Source: Clostridia bacterium
Lineage (GTDB): Bacteria; Bacillota_A; Clostridia; Christensenellales; Borkfalkiaceae
DNA: 22,186 nucleotides
Direction: 5' to 3'
NCBI GenBank assembly: GCA_017621955.1
Contig: JAGASB010000063.1
Coordinates: 1-22,186, forward strand
This document shows positions 15,300 to 22,184 of the stretch, in pieces (position 1 is the stretch's first letter; each line of letters starts with the position of its first letter). A program made the position numbers and the translations under genes. The notes beneath the pieces were generated by a model. It had not been told where the DNA came from, made no database searches, and saw only the letters and a list, made by a program, of their open reading frames with translations.

Positions 15300-15893
15300 C
15301 TATCTTCTCTTATTTGCCATAATAGATTTTTTAATTCGTATAATTACGGGGTAAGACACGAACAACAACGCATAATTAAAAAGACTGTTCCAAATTTGAC
15401 CTTGCACGAAAAGTCTTGTAACTAAGTACGCCGTATACGGAACTTTGCGTGTGTTATAAATTATCCAAAACGCAGTTGTGTTGATTGCAACCGTGCATAG
15501 TAGAAATGTTAAAGCACAAACCACTGCAATTTTAATATAGACCGAAAATTTATTCTTAAAATTGCAAAAATTCATAACAAGCCCTGAAATAGTAGCAACC
15601 ATACCCATACTAAGCCCTATCCACGGCATATACATAAATCCACCAGAGTTATACAAAAACCCCACTAAATCGCCTAAAAAACAAGCGATAAACCCATAAA
15701 CAGGACCTATAACCATACCCGTTAGTGCCGAAAAGAATATAGTTAGCGAAAACTGTGTATCGGCAAGCTTAAATTCAAAGAACATATTGCACACTACGCA
15801 CAGCGCAGTCATAACCGCAACGTAAGCAACCCTTTGTGTGTTAGAACATTCCGAAATTATATCGGAAAGCAACGCCTTCTTAATTTTTGACAT
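15300..15893 (-). CDS. folT: Folate ECF transporter substrate-binding subunit FolT
   Basis: This is the membrane S-component that binds folate and works with the shared EcfA/EcfA'/EcfT module, which is not in this window. The 197-residue protein has about six membrane helices. Characteristic segments are FKLADTQFSLTIFFSAL, the glycine-rich TGMVIGPVYGFIACFLGDLV and YMPWIGLSMGMV. The folate assignment rests mainly on the tetrahydrofolate riboswitch upstream, the usual control element of folT in Clostridia, and fits the protein. The start was set at the ATG at 15891-15893, preceded by GGGAG at 8 bases; a TTG five codons earlier would place the SD inside the coding region. Single gene. The SD lies within a stem after the riboswitch, so uptake should be repressed when reduced folate is plentiful. 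Confidence 0.9.
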   Translation of the reverse strand: MSKIKKALLSDIISECSNTQRVAYVAVMTALCVVCNMFFEFKLADTQFSLTIFFSALTGMVIGPVYGFIACFLGDLVGFLYNSGGFMYMPWIGLSMGMVATISGLVMNFCNFKNKFSVYIKIAVVCALTFLLCTVAINTTAFWIIYNTRKVPYTAYLVTRLFVQGQIWNSLFNYALLFVSYPVIIRIKKSIMANKRR

Positions 15894-15923
15894 AAAAAAA
15901 TCTCCCAAATAAATTTAGAGAGA
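15894..15923 (-). promoter_or_regulatory. Expression platform: stem covering the folT ribosome-binding site
   Basis: On the minus strand, TCTCTC (15918-15923) can pair with GGGAGA (15901-15906) across an 11-base loop, using one G-U pair. The right arm contains the folT SD (GGGAG) and is followed by seven T directly before the ATG. It could act by hiding the ribosome-binding site, as a weak terminator, or both. A competing stem GATAA/TTATC lies between it and the riboswitch. Confidence 0.6.
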
Positions 15924-15960
15924 CCGATAAAATTTAAGCACTTATCTTTCGTGCAAAATA

Positions 15961-16050
15961 ATAGCGGACGCATAAAGGCACCGCAGGTTTCCCTTTCGTT
16001 TGCAAACGACATCCCATTTTGCAACACTTTACGCGCCTTTACTACTCTAT
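15961..16050 (-). ncRNA. Tetrahydrofolate (THF) riboswitch
   Basis: Read on the minus strand, the leader has the conserved THF-aptamer blocks in order: GAGTAG at the 5' side, CGCGTAAAGTG, AATGGGATGTCGT, CGAAAGGG, CTGCGGTGCC and GCGTCCGCTAT at the 3' side. The first and last blocks (ATAG and CTAT) close stem P1, and the AAAGGC/GCCTTT arms form the central stem. This order and sequence match the known folT-associated class from memory of the Eubacterium siraeum example. It starts at the predicted transcription start and lies about 68 bases upstream of the folT ATG. Binding of reduced folates should turn folT off. Confidence 0.93.
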
Positions 16051-16056
16051 GGCTAC

Positions 16057-16085
16057 ATAATAACAAATCCAACCTTTTTTGTCAA
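16057..16085 (-). promoter_or_regulatory. Promoter of the THF riboswitch-folT transcript
   Basis: On the minus strand, a consensus TTGACA (16080-16085) and TATTAT (16057-16062) are separated by 17 bases. The expected start site at about 16050 coincides with the first base of the riboswitch. Confidence 0.85.
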
Positions 16086-16128
16086 CAATTTATACATAAA
16101 AACCACCGTTTTTACAATAATAAGCAGT

Positions 16129-16815
16129 ATGGCAGTTACTTTTTTTAGAACACTTATTATTATAATAACACTTATCGTTTTAATGCGCCTTATGGGTAAG
16201 CGCCAAATCGGTGAAATGCAACCGTTTGAGTTTATTATTACGCTTATTATCGCCGACCTTGCGTGTATTCCTATGGCGGACGTTTCCATTCCGCTTGTTT
16301 ACGGAATAGTTTCCATTGCGTGTCTGTTTATTCTGCACCAATTATTTTCTCTTTTAGAGCAAAGCGGAATATTTTTTAAGCGCATAATATCGGGTAAGCC
16401 TAGCCTTGTAATAAATAAAAATGGTGTAGACTTATTAGAACTTAAAAAGAACAACTTAGGAGTTGACGACCTGATTGAAAGTATGCGCACGGCAGGATAT
16501 TTTTCTTTTGATGACCTAATCTATGCCGTGTACGAATCAAACGGCAATCTTTCGGCGTTTGAAAATCCCGAAAAAAACAACTCAAACCTTTCTCTTCCAT
16601 TGCTTTTAGTTGGCGATGGAAAGATAAATAACAAGAACGTTACCTTAATTCACGAACAAAAACAAGACGTTTTAGATTTTATTTCTAAGCAAAACAGTAA
16701 GCTCAAAAATGTTGAAGTTATGACGGTTGACGGCAACGGCAAAGTTTATTTTAAGACAAAAAATCAAAAATATCAAATTTTAAATTACACGCTAAAAGAA
16801 GGAGTACAATGGTAA
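16129..16815 (+). CDS. DUF421 (YetF-like) membrane protein
   Basis: DUF421 proteins have two or three N-terminal helices and a cytoplasmic alpha/beta domain; B. subtilis relatives (YetF) are linked to spores and the envelope, but their biochemical role is not settled. The 228-residue protein shows the family block MRLMGKRQIGEMQPFEF (19-35) between helices at about 5-19 and 33-50, a third helix at 55-78, GKPSLVINKNG (89-99), and a C-terminal beta-rich part. The start was placed at the ATG at 16129 because it gives the family's usual length. The open frame continues 43 codons upstream only because it runs antisense through the riboswitch. No SD is visible; a TACAAT at 16113-16118 just upstream leaves open a leaderless message. 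It overlaps the DUF4363 gene by 7 bases. Confidence 0.88.
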   Translation: MAVTFFRTLIIIITLIVLMRLMGKRQIGEMQPFEFIITLIIADLACIPMADVSIPLVYGIVSIACLFILHQLFSLLEQSGIFFKRIISGKPSLVINKNGVDLLELKKNNLGVDDLIESMRTAGYFSFDDLIYAVYESNGNLSAFENPEKNNSNLSLPLLLVGDGKINNKNVTLIHEQKQDVLDFISKQNSKLKNVEVMTVDGNGKVYFKTKNQKYQILNYTLKEGVQW

Positions 16816-17186
16816 AAACACTTATTTCAATGCTGTGCGTAGCGGTTGTTTTACTTGCAGGCGCTATGTACGAAAGCGATTTTGTTAAAAGACAATTTTT
16901 AGAATTTCACGACGTTTTAGAAGTGCTTTATGAAAAAGTGGACGATAAAACTGCCACCCAAGACGACGTTTACGCCGTGCAGAATAACTGGATAGAAAAG
17001 AAAAAAGTTTTGCACGTTTTTATTCCACATAACGAAATAAAAGAAGTTGACCTATGGCTATCCGAATCGGCAACGCTTGTTCGTGATAAAGAGTGGAAAG
17101 ACGCTATTTCTAAAATAGAAGTGCTAAAAGAGCTTGCAGAGCAAATTCCTAAAACCTTTATACTTTCACTTGAAAACATTTTATAA
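16809..17186 (+). CDS. DUF4363 small membrane-anchored protein
   Basis: The 125-residue protein has one N-terminal membrane helix or uncleaved signal (about 3-20, TLISMLCVAVVLLAGAMY) and a helical extracytoplasmic part with regularly spaced Trp and acidic residues (NNWIEKKKVLHVFIPH, LWLSESATLVRDKEW). This fits DUF4363, a family often encoded directly after DUF421 in Clostridia. The ATG lies inside the DUF421 stop region (ATGGTAA), with AGGAG 4 bases upstream, so the two are translationally coupled and their products probably act together at the membrane. The function is unknown. No hairpin terminator follows, so transcription may continue into nagA. Confidence 0.8.
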   Translation: MVKTLISMLCVAVVLLAGAMYESDFVKRQFLEFHDVLEVLYEKVDDKTATQDDVYAVQNNWIEKKKVLHVFIPHNEIKEVDLWLSESATLVRDKEWKDAISKIEVLKELAEQIPKTFILSLENIL

Positions 17187-17285
17187 AGCATTTTGTGTCT
17201 TTTTGTGTAAATAATTTTTATAATTTTATAAATATCCCTAAGCAAATTTATAGTATACTTTAATTAATAACTTTGGGAGATTTTT

Positions 17286-18443
17286 ATGAAAGGATTTAAA
17301 AATGCAAACGTATACGTTGAAGGTAAAGGCGTTATAAAAACTAATATCGGCGTTAAAAACGGTAAAATCGCCTATATCGGCGACGATGAAAGTTTAATCA
17401 CTACCCCTTACGATTATGACGGAAGTAGCATAGTCGTTCCTGGGTTTATTGACCAACACATACACGGTGCGGCAGGTGCTGACGCTATGGACGGAACGGT
17501 TGATGCACTAAGCACGATTGCACAAGCCGTCGCTTCCGAAGGCACTACTTCATTCCTTGCGACTACTATGACTCAAAGCCCTGAAAATATTTTAAAGGCA
17601 ATGGACGCTGTTAAAGTGTATATGGATAGCAATTTTACTTGCGGAGCAAAAGTTTTGGGTATTCACCTTGAAGGACCTTTCATTTCTAATAAGCACGTTG
17701 GTGCACAACCCTTAGAGTACGTTGCAAACCCTGACGTTGACGTTTTTGATAAGTATTATAATGCAAGTGGTAAGGCAATAAAAATCGTTAGCCTTGCGCC
17801 CGAAGTTGACGGTGCAAAAGAACTTATATCTCACCTTGATAAACTAGGCGTAGTAGCAAGCGCAGGTCATACCGACGCTGGTTATAGCGATATTGAAAGC
17901 GCAATTAAGAGTGGCTTAAAAAACATCACCCACACCTATAACGCACAAAAAGCACTTCACCACAGGGAAATAGGCACGGTTGGTAGTGCAATGCTCTTTG
18001 ATGAACTTAATGCAGAAGCTATCTGCGACACCATTCACCTTTCTGTCCCTGCAATAAAACTACTCATAAAAAATAAACCGCACGATAAACTTACGCTTAT
18101 AACCGACAGTATGCGTGCTAAACACTTGTCTGACGGAATAAGTGAACTCGGTGGACAAGAAGTTATAGTTAAAAACGGTGAAGCAAGGCTTAAAAACGGT
18201 GCGCTTGCCGGCAGTATCTTAAAGATGAACGATGCTATAAAGAACGTAGTTGAAAAATGTGGCGTTAATTTTACCGACGCAATCGACTTCGCAACTGCTA
18301 ACCCCGCTAAAAACTTAGGATTATATGACCAAATCGGCTCTATCTCTCTTAATAAAAACGCTGACTTTGCCGTGCTTGATAAAGATTATAACGTTCGCCT
18401 AACCGTTAGAGAAGGCATCGTAATTTACAGTAAAGATAATTAA
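17286..18443 (+). CDS. nagA: N-acetylglucosamine-6-phosphate deacetylase
   Basis: The cytoplasmic amidohydrolase converts N-acetylglucosamine 6-phosphate to glucosamine 6-phosphate and acetate, in wall recycling and amino-sugar use. The 385-residue protein has the expected metal and catalytic residues: H58 and H60 (DQHIHG), E129 (HLEGPF), H195 (SAGHT), H216 (THTYN) and D274 (ITDS), plus a substrate loop HVGAQ and the small beta domain formed by both ends (the C-terminal part ends KNADFAVLDKDYNV). GGGAG 6 bases upstream supports the ATG. The usual partner nagB is not adjacent. The 99-base gap upstream is AT-rich, with a TATACT at about 17254 but no good -35. A strong shared terminator follows. 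Confidence 0.95.
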   Translation: MKGFKNANVYVEGKGVIKTNIGVKNGKIAYIGDDESLITTPYDYDGSSIVVPGFIDQHIHGAAGADAMDGTVDALSTIAQAVASEGTTSFLATTMTQSPENILKAMDAVKVYMDSNFTCGAKVLGIHLEGPFISNKHVGAQPLEYVANPDVDVFDKYYNASGKAIKIVSLAPEVDGAKELISHLDKLGVVASAGHTDAGYSDIESAIKSGLKNITHTYNAQKALHHREIGTVGSAMLFDELNAEAICDTIHLSVPAIKLLIKNKPHDKLTLITDSMRAKHLSDGISELGGQEVIVKNGEARLKNGALAGSILKMNDAIKNVVEKCGVNFTDAIDFATANPAKNLGLYDQIGSISLNKNADFAVLDKDYNVRLTVREGIVIYSKDN

Positions 18444-18457
18444 TTTCTTTGATAGAG

Positions 18458-18493
18458 AAAAACGGAACTTGATTTTAGTCAAGTTCCGTTTTT
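18458..18493. terminator. Bidirectional terminator between nagA and the MerR gene
   Basis: A perfect 15-bp stem joins AAAAACGGAACTTGA (18458-18472) and its complement (18479-18493) around a 6-base loop. The arms end in A5 and T5, so it works for the converging genes on both strands; it lies 14 bases after nagA and 3 bases after the MerR gene end. Confidence 0.92.
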
Positions 18494-18496
18494 AGT

Positions 18497-19222
18497 TTAT
18501 ACTGTTTTTTCTTTTGCCGTTTCTATACAATAACTTTTCTTTCCGCAGTTAGGGCAAGTAAGTTTTCTTGTAGTCGGCGTATGCATTGCAAAAAACGCAT
18601 TCTTAAATTTGGGCTTAAATATCGCACCGCATTCGGGACAAACGTAGTTTACCGATTTAAAGTAATAATAGGATATCCATACCGCTAACGCAATTACTAT
18701 GGGCATACCTACGGCAAACGCTATCCATAATCCGCATACAGCCCAAAGCACTATTGCCGCAATTTCAATTAGGTCTAGTGCCACGCCAACGCAAATTATC
18801 GTACAGCGTACTTTTTTTAGTTTTTTCTTTGATTCCATACTTGTCGCTACGTCATTAATTTTTTCTAAGGAAAAATCGCCGTCTTTACTTACCGAACGCC
18901 TTAACGCCGTAAGCACGTCAAGTTTTGCTTGCTTTTCGTCAATTTCTTTTTTTAAGTATTGTTCGTGTTCTTTTAGTATACAAGCAATAACTTTTGCAGA
19001 ATTCTTTTCTTCAAAAATTTTACCGATAGTTTTAATAGAAATTCCCACTTCCCTTAAAAAACAAATCAGTTGCAATTTCTTCAAATCATCATCTGAATAA
19101 ATTCTTCGTCCACCGTCCGATAATTCTGACGGAATCAATATATCGCGCGAATCATAATATTGAACCGTTCTTACCGAAACGCCACATGCTTTGGCTAATT
19201 CTCCCGTCGTGTATTGTGACAT
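18497..19222 (-). CDS. MerR-family regulator fused to two membrane helices and a zinc-ribbon
   Basis: The 241-residue protein begins with a complete MerR DNA-binding domain (YTTGELAKACGVSVRTVQYY at 4-23, then RRIYSDDDLKKLQLI), followed by a coiled-coil dimer helix (about 75-112). In place of a ligand-binding domain it has two membrane helices (about 140-163 and 165-188) and a C-terminal zinc-ribbon with CPEC (195-198) and CPNC (223-226). The DNA-binding domain and zinc-ribbon should both face the cytoplasm. It may sense membrane state or a metal, but the signal is not known. The start is supported by AGGAGGTG 7 bases upstream. Its own promoter has the 19-base spacer and palindrome expected of a MerR target, so it probably controls itself. 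Single gene with a strong terminator. Confidence 0.88.
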   Translation of the reverse strand: MSQYTTGELAKACGVSVRTVQYYDSRDILIPSELSDGGRRIYSDDDLKKLQLICFLREVGISIKTIGKIFEEKNSAKVIACILKEHEQYLKKEIDEKQAKLDVLTALRRSVSKDGDFSLEKINDVATSMESKKKLKKVRCTIICVGVALDLIEIAAIVLWAVCGLWIAFAVGMPIVIALAVWISYYYFKSVNYVCPECGAIFKPKFKNAFFAMHTPTTRKLTCPNCGKKSYCIETAKEKTV

Positions 19223-19243
19223 AACTTTTCACCTCCTAATCGC

Positions 19244-19274
19244 ATTATATTACGTTACGCTGCGTAACAAGCAA
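19244..19274 (-). promoter_or_regulatory. MerR-type promoter with 19-base spacer and central 15-bp palindrome
   Basis: On the minus strand, TTGCTT (19269-19274) and TATAAT (19244-19249) are separated by 19 bases instead of 17. The palindrome GTTACGCAGCGTAAC fills 19254-19268, within the spacer. Over-long spacers with a central operator are the hallmark of MerR-activated promoters, and the gene downstream encodes a MerR protein. A further TTACGC half-site lies at 19279-19284. Confidence 0.85.
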
Positions 19275-19315
19275 CAGTTTACGCAAGGTGATTTTTAAAT
19301 TTTTTCAAAAATTTT

Positions 19316-19927
19316 TTAATTATTTGGGATTGCACCCTTTGAAAATTCGCACCCGCAGTAATTTTGCCTATAAAGTTCATTTTCTTTTGAAAGTTGGATA
19401 GAGCGTAAATAACCGTTTCTTTTCTTAAAGTCGGTTGGTAAAAATTTAACACCTACTTCCCTTTCAATATTTTGCCCTATTTGATTTAATTTAGTCGCAT
19501 TTTTAAGCGGACTTACCGTAAGAGTGGTCGTAAAATAATCAAACCCTAACTCTTTTGCCTTTTCAGCCGTCCTTTTAAGGCGCAAGTAAAAACATTTTTC
19601 ACAGCGAGCGCCACCCTCTAAAACGTGCTCTAACCCTTTTACTACGTTATAAAACTCTTGCGGAACATATTTCTCTACACATACGTCAACAAGTTCGCTC
19701 TCACAATATCTAACCTGTTCTTTCGCACGCAAAGAAAACTCTTCTTCACTATCTAAGTTAGGGTTATAAAAATATACCGTAAGTTCAAAAAAGTCTTTAA
19801 GCCTTTCAATGCAAGCAGTCGAACACGGTGCGCAGCAAGTGTGCAGTAAAAGTTTTGGCTTTTCACCCCTAGTGCTATGTGTATTTATTATTTTTTCCAT
19901 TTCCTTATCGTAATTAACTATTCGCAT
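19316..19927 (-). CDS. queH: Epoxyqueuosine reductase QueH
   Basis: This iron-sulfur enzyme carries out the last step of queuosine synthesis, reducing epoxyqueuosine in tRNA; it replaces the cobalamin-dependent QueG. The 203-residue protein has the family's cysteine pattern: HTCCAPCSTACIERL (C31, C32, C35, C39), GGARCEKCFYLRLKRTA (C109, C112), and YCGCEFSK (C191, C193). The central TTTLTVSPLKN (133-143) also fits. AAGGA 6 bases before the ATG supports the start, which lies inside the end of the peptidase S51 gene (10-base overlap), so the two are co-translated. Other queuosine genes are not in the window. No GC-rich terminator follows; the downstream sequence is A/T-only hairpins. Confidence 0.93.
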   Translation of the reverse strand: MRIVNYDKEMEKIINTHSTRGEKPKLLLHTCCAPCSTACIERLKDFFELTVYFYNPNLDSEEEFSLRAKEQVRYCESELVDVCVEKYVPQEFYNVVKGLEHVLEGGARCEKCFYLRLKRTAEKAKELGFDYFTTTLTVSPLKNATKLNQIGQNIEREVGVKFLPTDFKKRNGYLRSIQLSKENELYRQNYCGCEFSKGAIPNN

Positions 19928-20625
19928 TGCAATTCCTTTTTTATAATAGAAGTACCGTCAAGTTCAATAAAATAAGCCTTTCCGCCACCGCTTATAACCT
20001 TAGTAAATTTACCGTCAACAAACTCTATCGCACAGTCGTTTTCCACACAATAAGCACTTTTAATAACGCCTTTTTTAAGCGCACAAGTAAAGTCTTGTTC
20101 ACGTTCGTTAAAGTGCGGACACATTGCCCCGCCAAGTACGCCTAAACCTTTTTTTAAAACGTATTCACTGCTTTGGCCACGCAAAATTTCATAATCGGTG
20201 TACATATCCTTAAACCAACAAATTGCACCGGCTGAAAGTCCGCATATAATTTTGCCTTGATTATAAGCGTCTATAAGCATTTTAGTAGCGCCCGTCTCTT
20301 TCCACTTTTCAAGCATATACACGGTATCGCCACCACCGACGTAAATCATATCGGCAGCGTCTATCTTCCCTGCGATTTTTTCCATGCTCATTTCACCGTA
20401 CACCATAAGCGCTACTTCGGCTTTAATGTCAAACACGGACGTGTACGTTTTTCTAAAACTATTAAAGTACGGCATAGAATCGTGGGAAGCCGTACCGATA
20501 AACAGTGCGTTGGCACGTTTTTCACCAGCGTGCTCTTTTGCAAGATTTGCTATATAACGGTCAACTTCTAAGGTGGTTTTATTCTTAATTTCTCCACCGC
20601 CGATTGCTATAATTCTTTTTTGCAT
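19918..20625 (-). CDS. Peptidase E-like protein (family S51, class I glutamine amidotransferase-like fold)
   Basis: The S51 family includes the Asp-specific dipeptidase PepE and cyanophycinase. The 235-residue protein shows IYVGGGDTVYML (94-105), the nucleophile elbow GLSAGAICWF (129-138) with Ser131, and a likely catalytic histidine, H171, in CPHFNERE. The N-terminal GGGEI and YFNSFRKTY segments fit the group of Bacillota homologues named Type 1 glutamine amidotransferase-like; the substrate is not known. GGAG 7 bases before the ATG supports the start. The SD lies directly after the terminator hairpin of ywqE, so the gene may depend on read-through or a promoter inside ywqE. Coupled to queH by a 10-base overlap. 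Confidence 0.88.
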   Translation of the reverse strand: MQKRIIAIGGGEIKNKTTLEVDRYIANLAKEHAGEKRANALFIGTASHDSMPYFNSFRKTYTSVFDIKAEVALMVYGEMSMEKIAGKIDAADMIYVGGGDTVYMLEKWKETGATKMLIDAYNQGKIICGLSAGAICWFKDMYTDYEILRGQSSEYVLKKGLGVLGGAMCPHFNEREQDFTCALKKGVIKSAYCVENDCAIEFVDGKFTKVISGGGKAYFIELDGTSIIKKELQCE

Positions 20626-20636
20626 ATTCTCTCCGT

Positions 20637-20666
20637 AAAAAAGGTCAGACCGAAGTCTAACCTTTT
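20637..20666 (-). terminator. Terminator or attenuator between ywqE and the peptidase gene
   Basis: A 12-bp stem with one mismatch joins AAAAGGTCAGAC (20639-20650) and GTCTAACCTTTT (20655-20666) with loop CGAA. The upstream arm (minus strand) contains the last two codons and stop of ywqE, and six T (20637-20642) follow. The peptidase gene's SD begins four bases after the T-run. Confidence 0.8.
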
Positions 20667-21346
20667 ATTATTTCTTCCGCATTAGTTTTAAATACTTTGT
20701 CTGCGACTTTTTCGCCAAACTTTTTAGCAACGTATCTAAACGCTTTTTGCATATAGTTTTTGCGCATAGCGTGCACGTCACTTGAAACGTAATCAACAAG
20801 TCCCAACTTAAAAAGTTTATTGATAAACTTTTTTCGCCTAAATGAGCGCCAAGAAACAATTGACTGTGCGTTTATTTGGATAAGTCCACCTAAGTTTTTA
20901 ATTTCTTGAACGGTGTCAACGTCAACGTAAAAGTACCTTTCGGGGTGAGCGACGATGGGCTTATATCCACACGCTTTAAGTTCATAAACTGTTTCGGCAA
21001 TATCGCATATACTTTCAAATGCAAATTCCACTAAAACGTATTTTGTGCCGTTCATTGAAAGAACTCTATCGTTTAACAAGTTTGACTTAATATCATCGTC
21101 GGCGTAAATTTCTTGCCCAAGATATAGATTGACGTTTATGCCAGCTTGATTGACTCTCTTACAAAAATCCTTAAAATTTTCAATAAGAACATCTTTACTA
21201 AGCTTCATTTCTTTTCGGTAATGGGGCGTTAAAATAACGTCAGTTATCCCTATCGAAACGCTTTCGCTTAGCATATTAAGCGATTGTGATAACTCTTTGC
21301 TCCCATCGTCTACCGCAGGCAAAATGTGAGCGTGTATATCTATCAT
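20657..21346 (-). CDS. ywqE: Tyrosine-protein phosphatase, PHP family (CpsB/YwqE type)
   Basis: This manganese-dependent PHP phosphatase removes phosphate from the autokinase CpsD and so controls exopolysaccharide or capsule synthesis. The 229-residue protein is slightly shorter than B. subtilis YwqE (about 254). The PHP metal residues are present: DIHAHILP (H5, H7), AVDDGS (11-16), TPHY (H42), GQE (E79), VAHPERY (H134), and SSDVH (D190, H192). It starts 8 bases after the end of cpsD, the usual kinase-phosphatase order. The SD is weak. Its stop codon lies in the arm of a terminator. Confidence 0.93.
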   Translation of the reverse strand: MIDIHAHILPAVDDGSKELSQSLNMLSESVSIGITDVILTPHYRKEMKLSKDVLIENFKDFCKRVNQAGINVNLYLGQEIYADDDIKSNLLNDRVLSMNGTKYVLVEFAFESICDIAETVYELKACGYKPIVAHPERYFYVDVDTVQEIKNLGGLIQINAQSIVSWRSFRRKKFINKLFKLGLVDYVSSDVHAMRKNYMQKAFRYVAKKFGEKVADKVFKTNAEEIIKG

Positions 21347-21354
21347 ACCGAATA

Positions 21355-22092
21355 CTATTCTTCTCCTTCGTCCCTACTATAACCGTATTCGTAACCGTAA
21401 TACGCTTTACCACCGAAGTCTTTATCCTTTTTCCAATCGTACATAGTGAACACAGAACCCAAAATATTTGCGCCGTTCTTTTTAAGTTCTTTAACGGCTT
21501 CTGCTACTTGTGTCTTTGTCGTTTGCGCATAAGCCACAAGGAATAAAACGCCGTCTGAAACTTTTGCGATATGAATATAGTCAGAAACTTGTAAAACAGG
21601 TGGGCAGTCTAATAAAACGTAATCGTATTCGTCACGCAATTCTTTTATGAGCGACTTAAACTTGTCCGAAACAAGCACGAGTGAAGAATTGTAAATTTCC
21701 GCACCACGAGTAACAACGTCTACGTTCTTATATTCCGTAGCCTTTATAATATCCTTTTTCTCTACGCCACCTAAAATGTACTCAGCAATACCGTTATCCT
21801 TACTTAAACCGAACATTCTGTGAACTCTTGGACGGCGGAAGTCAAGGTCGACAAGAACGACCTTTTTATCGGTAAGTCCAAGGCTGACTGCAAGGTTGCT
21901 TATTACGGTAGTTTTACCTTCGGCAGAAACGGAAGATTCAACCTGTATAACTTTATTGTTGCCGTCGGCATTCATATATAAAACGTTATCTTTAAGTCTA
22001 TTATAACCGCCCCTATTCTTAGAATTATTGTGTTCCCCTACTACAATTTTACCAAGCGCTTTGGTCTTTTTCTTCTTCTTGAAAAAAAGCAT
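21355..22092 (-). CDS. cpsD: Bacterial tyrosine kinase CpsD/CapB type
   Basis: This cytoplasmic BY-kinase autophosphorylates on a C-terminal tyrosine cluster and, with a membrane partner (CpsC/CapA), sets exopolysaccharide chain assembly; no partner is in the window. The 245-residue protein has Walker A SSVSAEGKTT (53-62), where the usual Gly before EGK is Ala; Walker A' VVLVDLDFRRPR (78-89); and Walker B YVLLDCPP (158-165). The C-terminus carries YYGYEYGY (Y231, 232, 234, 236, 238). The N-terminal RLKDN segment corresponds to the subunit-interface region but is degenerate. The start was set at the ATG at 22090-22092, with GGAG 7 bases upstream; an earlier in-frame ATG (22138-22140) would lie upstream of the predicted transcription start. 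Confidence 0.92.
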   Translation of the reverse strand: MLFFKKKKKTKALGKIVVGEHNNSKNRGGYNRLKDNVLYMNADGNNKVIQVESSVSAEGKTTVISNLAVSLGLTDKKVVLVDLDFRRPRVHRMFGLSKDNGIAEYILGGVEKKDIIKATEYKNVDVVTRGAEIYNSSLVLVSDKFKSLIKELRDEYDYVLLDCPPVLQVSDYIHIAKVSDGVLFLVAYAQTTKTQVAEAVKELKKNGANILGSVFTMYDWKKDKDFGGKAYYGYEYGYSRDEGEE

Positions 22093-22122
22093 ATCATATC
22101 TCCGTTTTAACTTAATAATATC

Positions 22123-22151
22123 ATTATACATTAATTGCAAAATAATTGCAA
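22123..22151 (-). promoter_or_regulatory. Promoter of cpsD-ywqE with a tandem TTGCAA motif
   Basis: On the minus strand, TTGCAA (22146-22151) and TATAAT (22123-22128) are 17 bases apart. The palindromic TTGCAA occurs again in the spacer (22135-22140), 11 bases from the -35 copy, in a shared ATTGCAA context. This looks like a helically phased pair of operator sites, though AT-rich DNA gives such matches by chance. Confidence 0.65.
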
Positions 22152-22184
22152 TAAAAAAGCAAAAAAATTCGTTCGTTTTTGCTC
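22152..22184 (-). terminator. Probable terminator of a gene to the right of the window
   Basis: An 8-bp stem joins AGCAAAAA (22158-22165) and TTTTTGCT (22176-22183) around a 10-base loop; on the minus strand six T follow (22153-22158). The stem is A/T-rich, so it is weak. It suggests the gene upstream ends just beyond 22186 and that cpsD starts a new transcript. Confidence 0.45.

Noticed and set aside
15857..16072. Minus-strand open frame of 71 codons upstream of folT
   Set aside because: It covers the THF riboswitch, its platform and the first codons of folT in another frame; the RNA structure explains the sequence.
16000..16128. N-terminal extension of the DUF421 protein
   Set aside because: This part runs antisense through the riboswitch and folT promoter, and the family normally starts just before the first helix.
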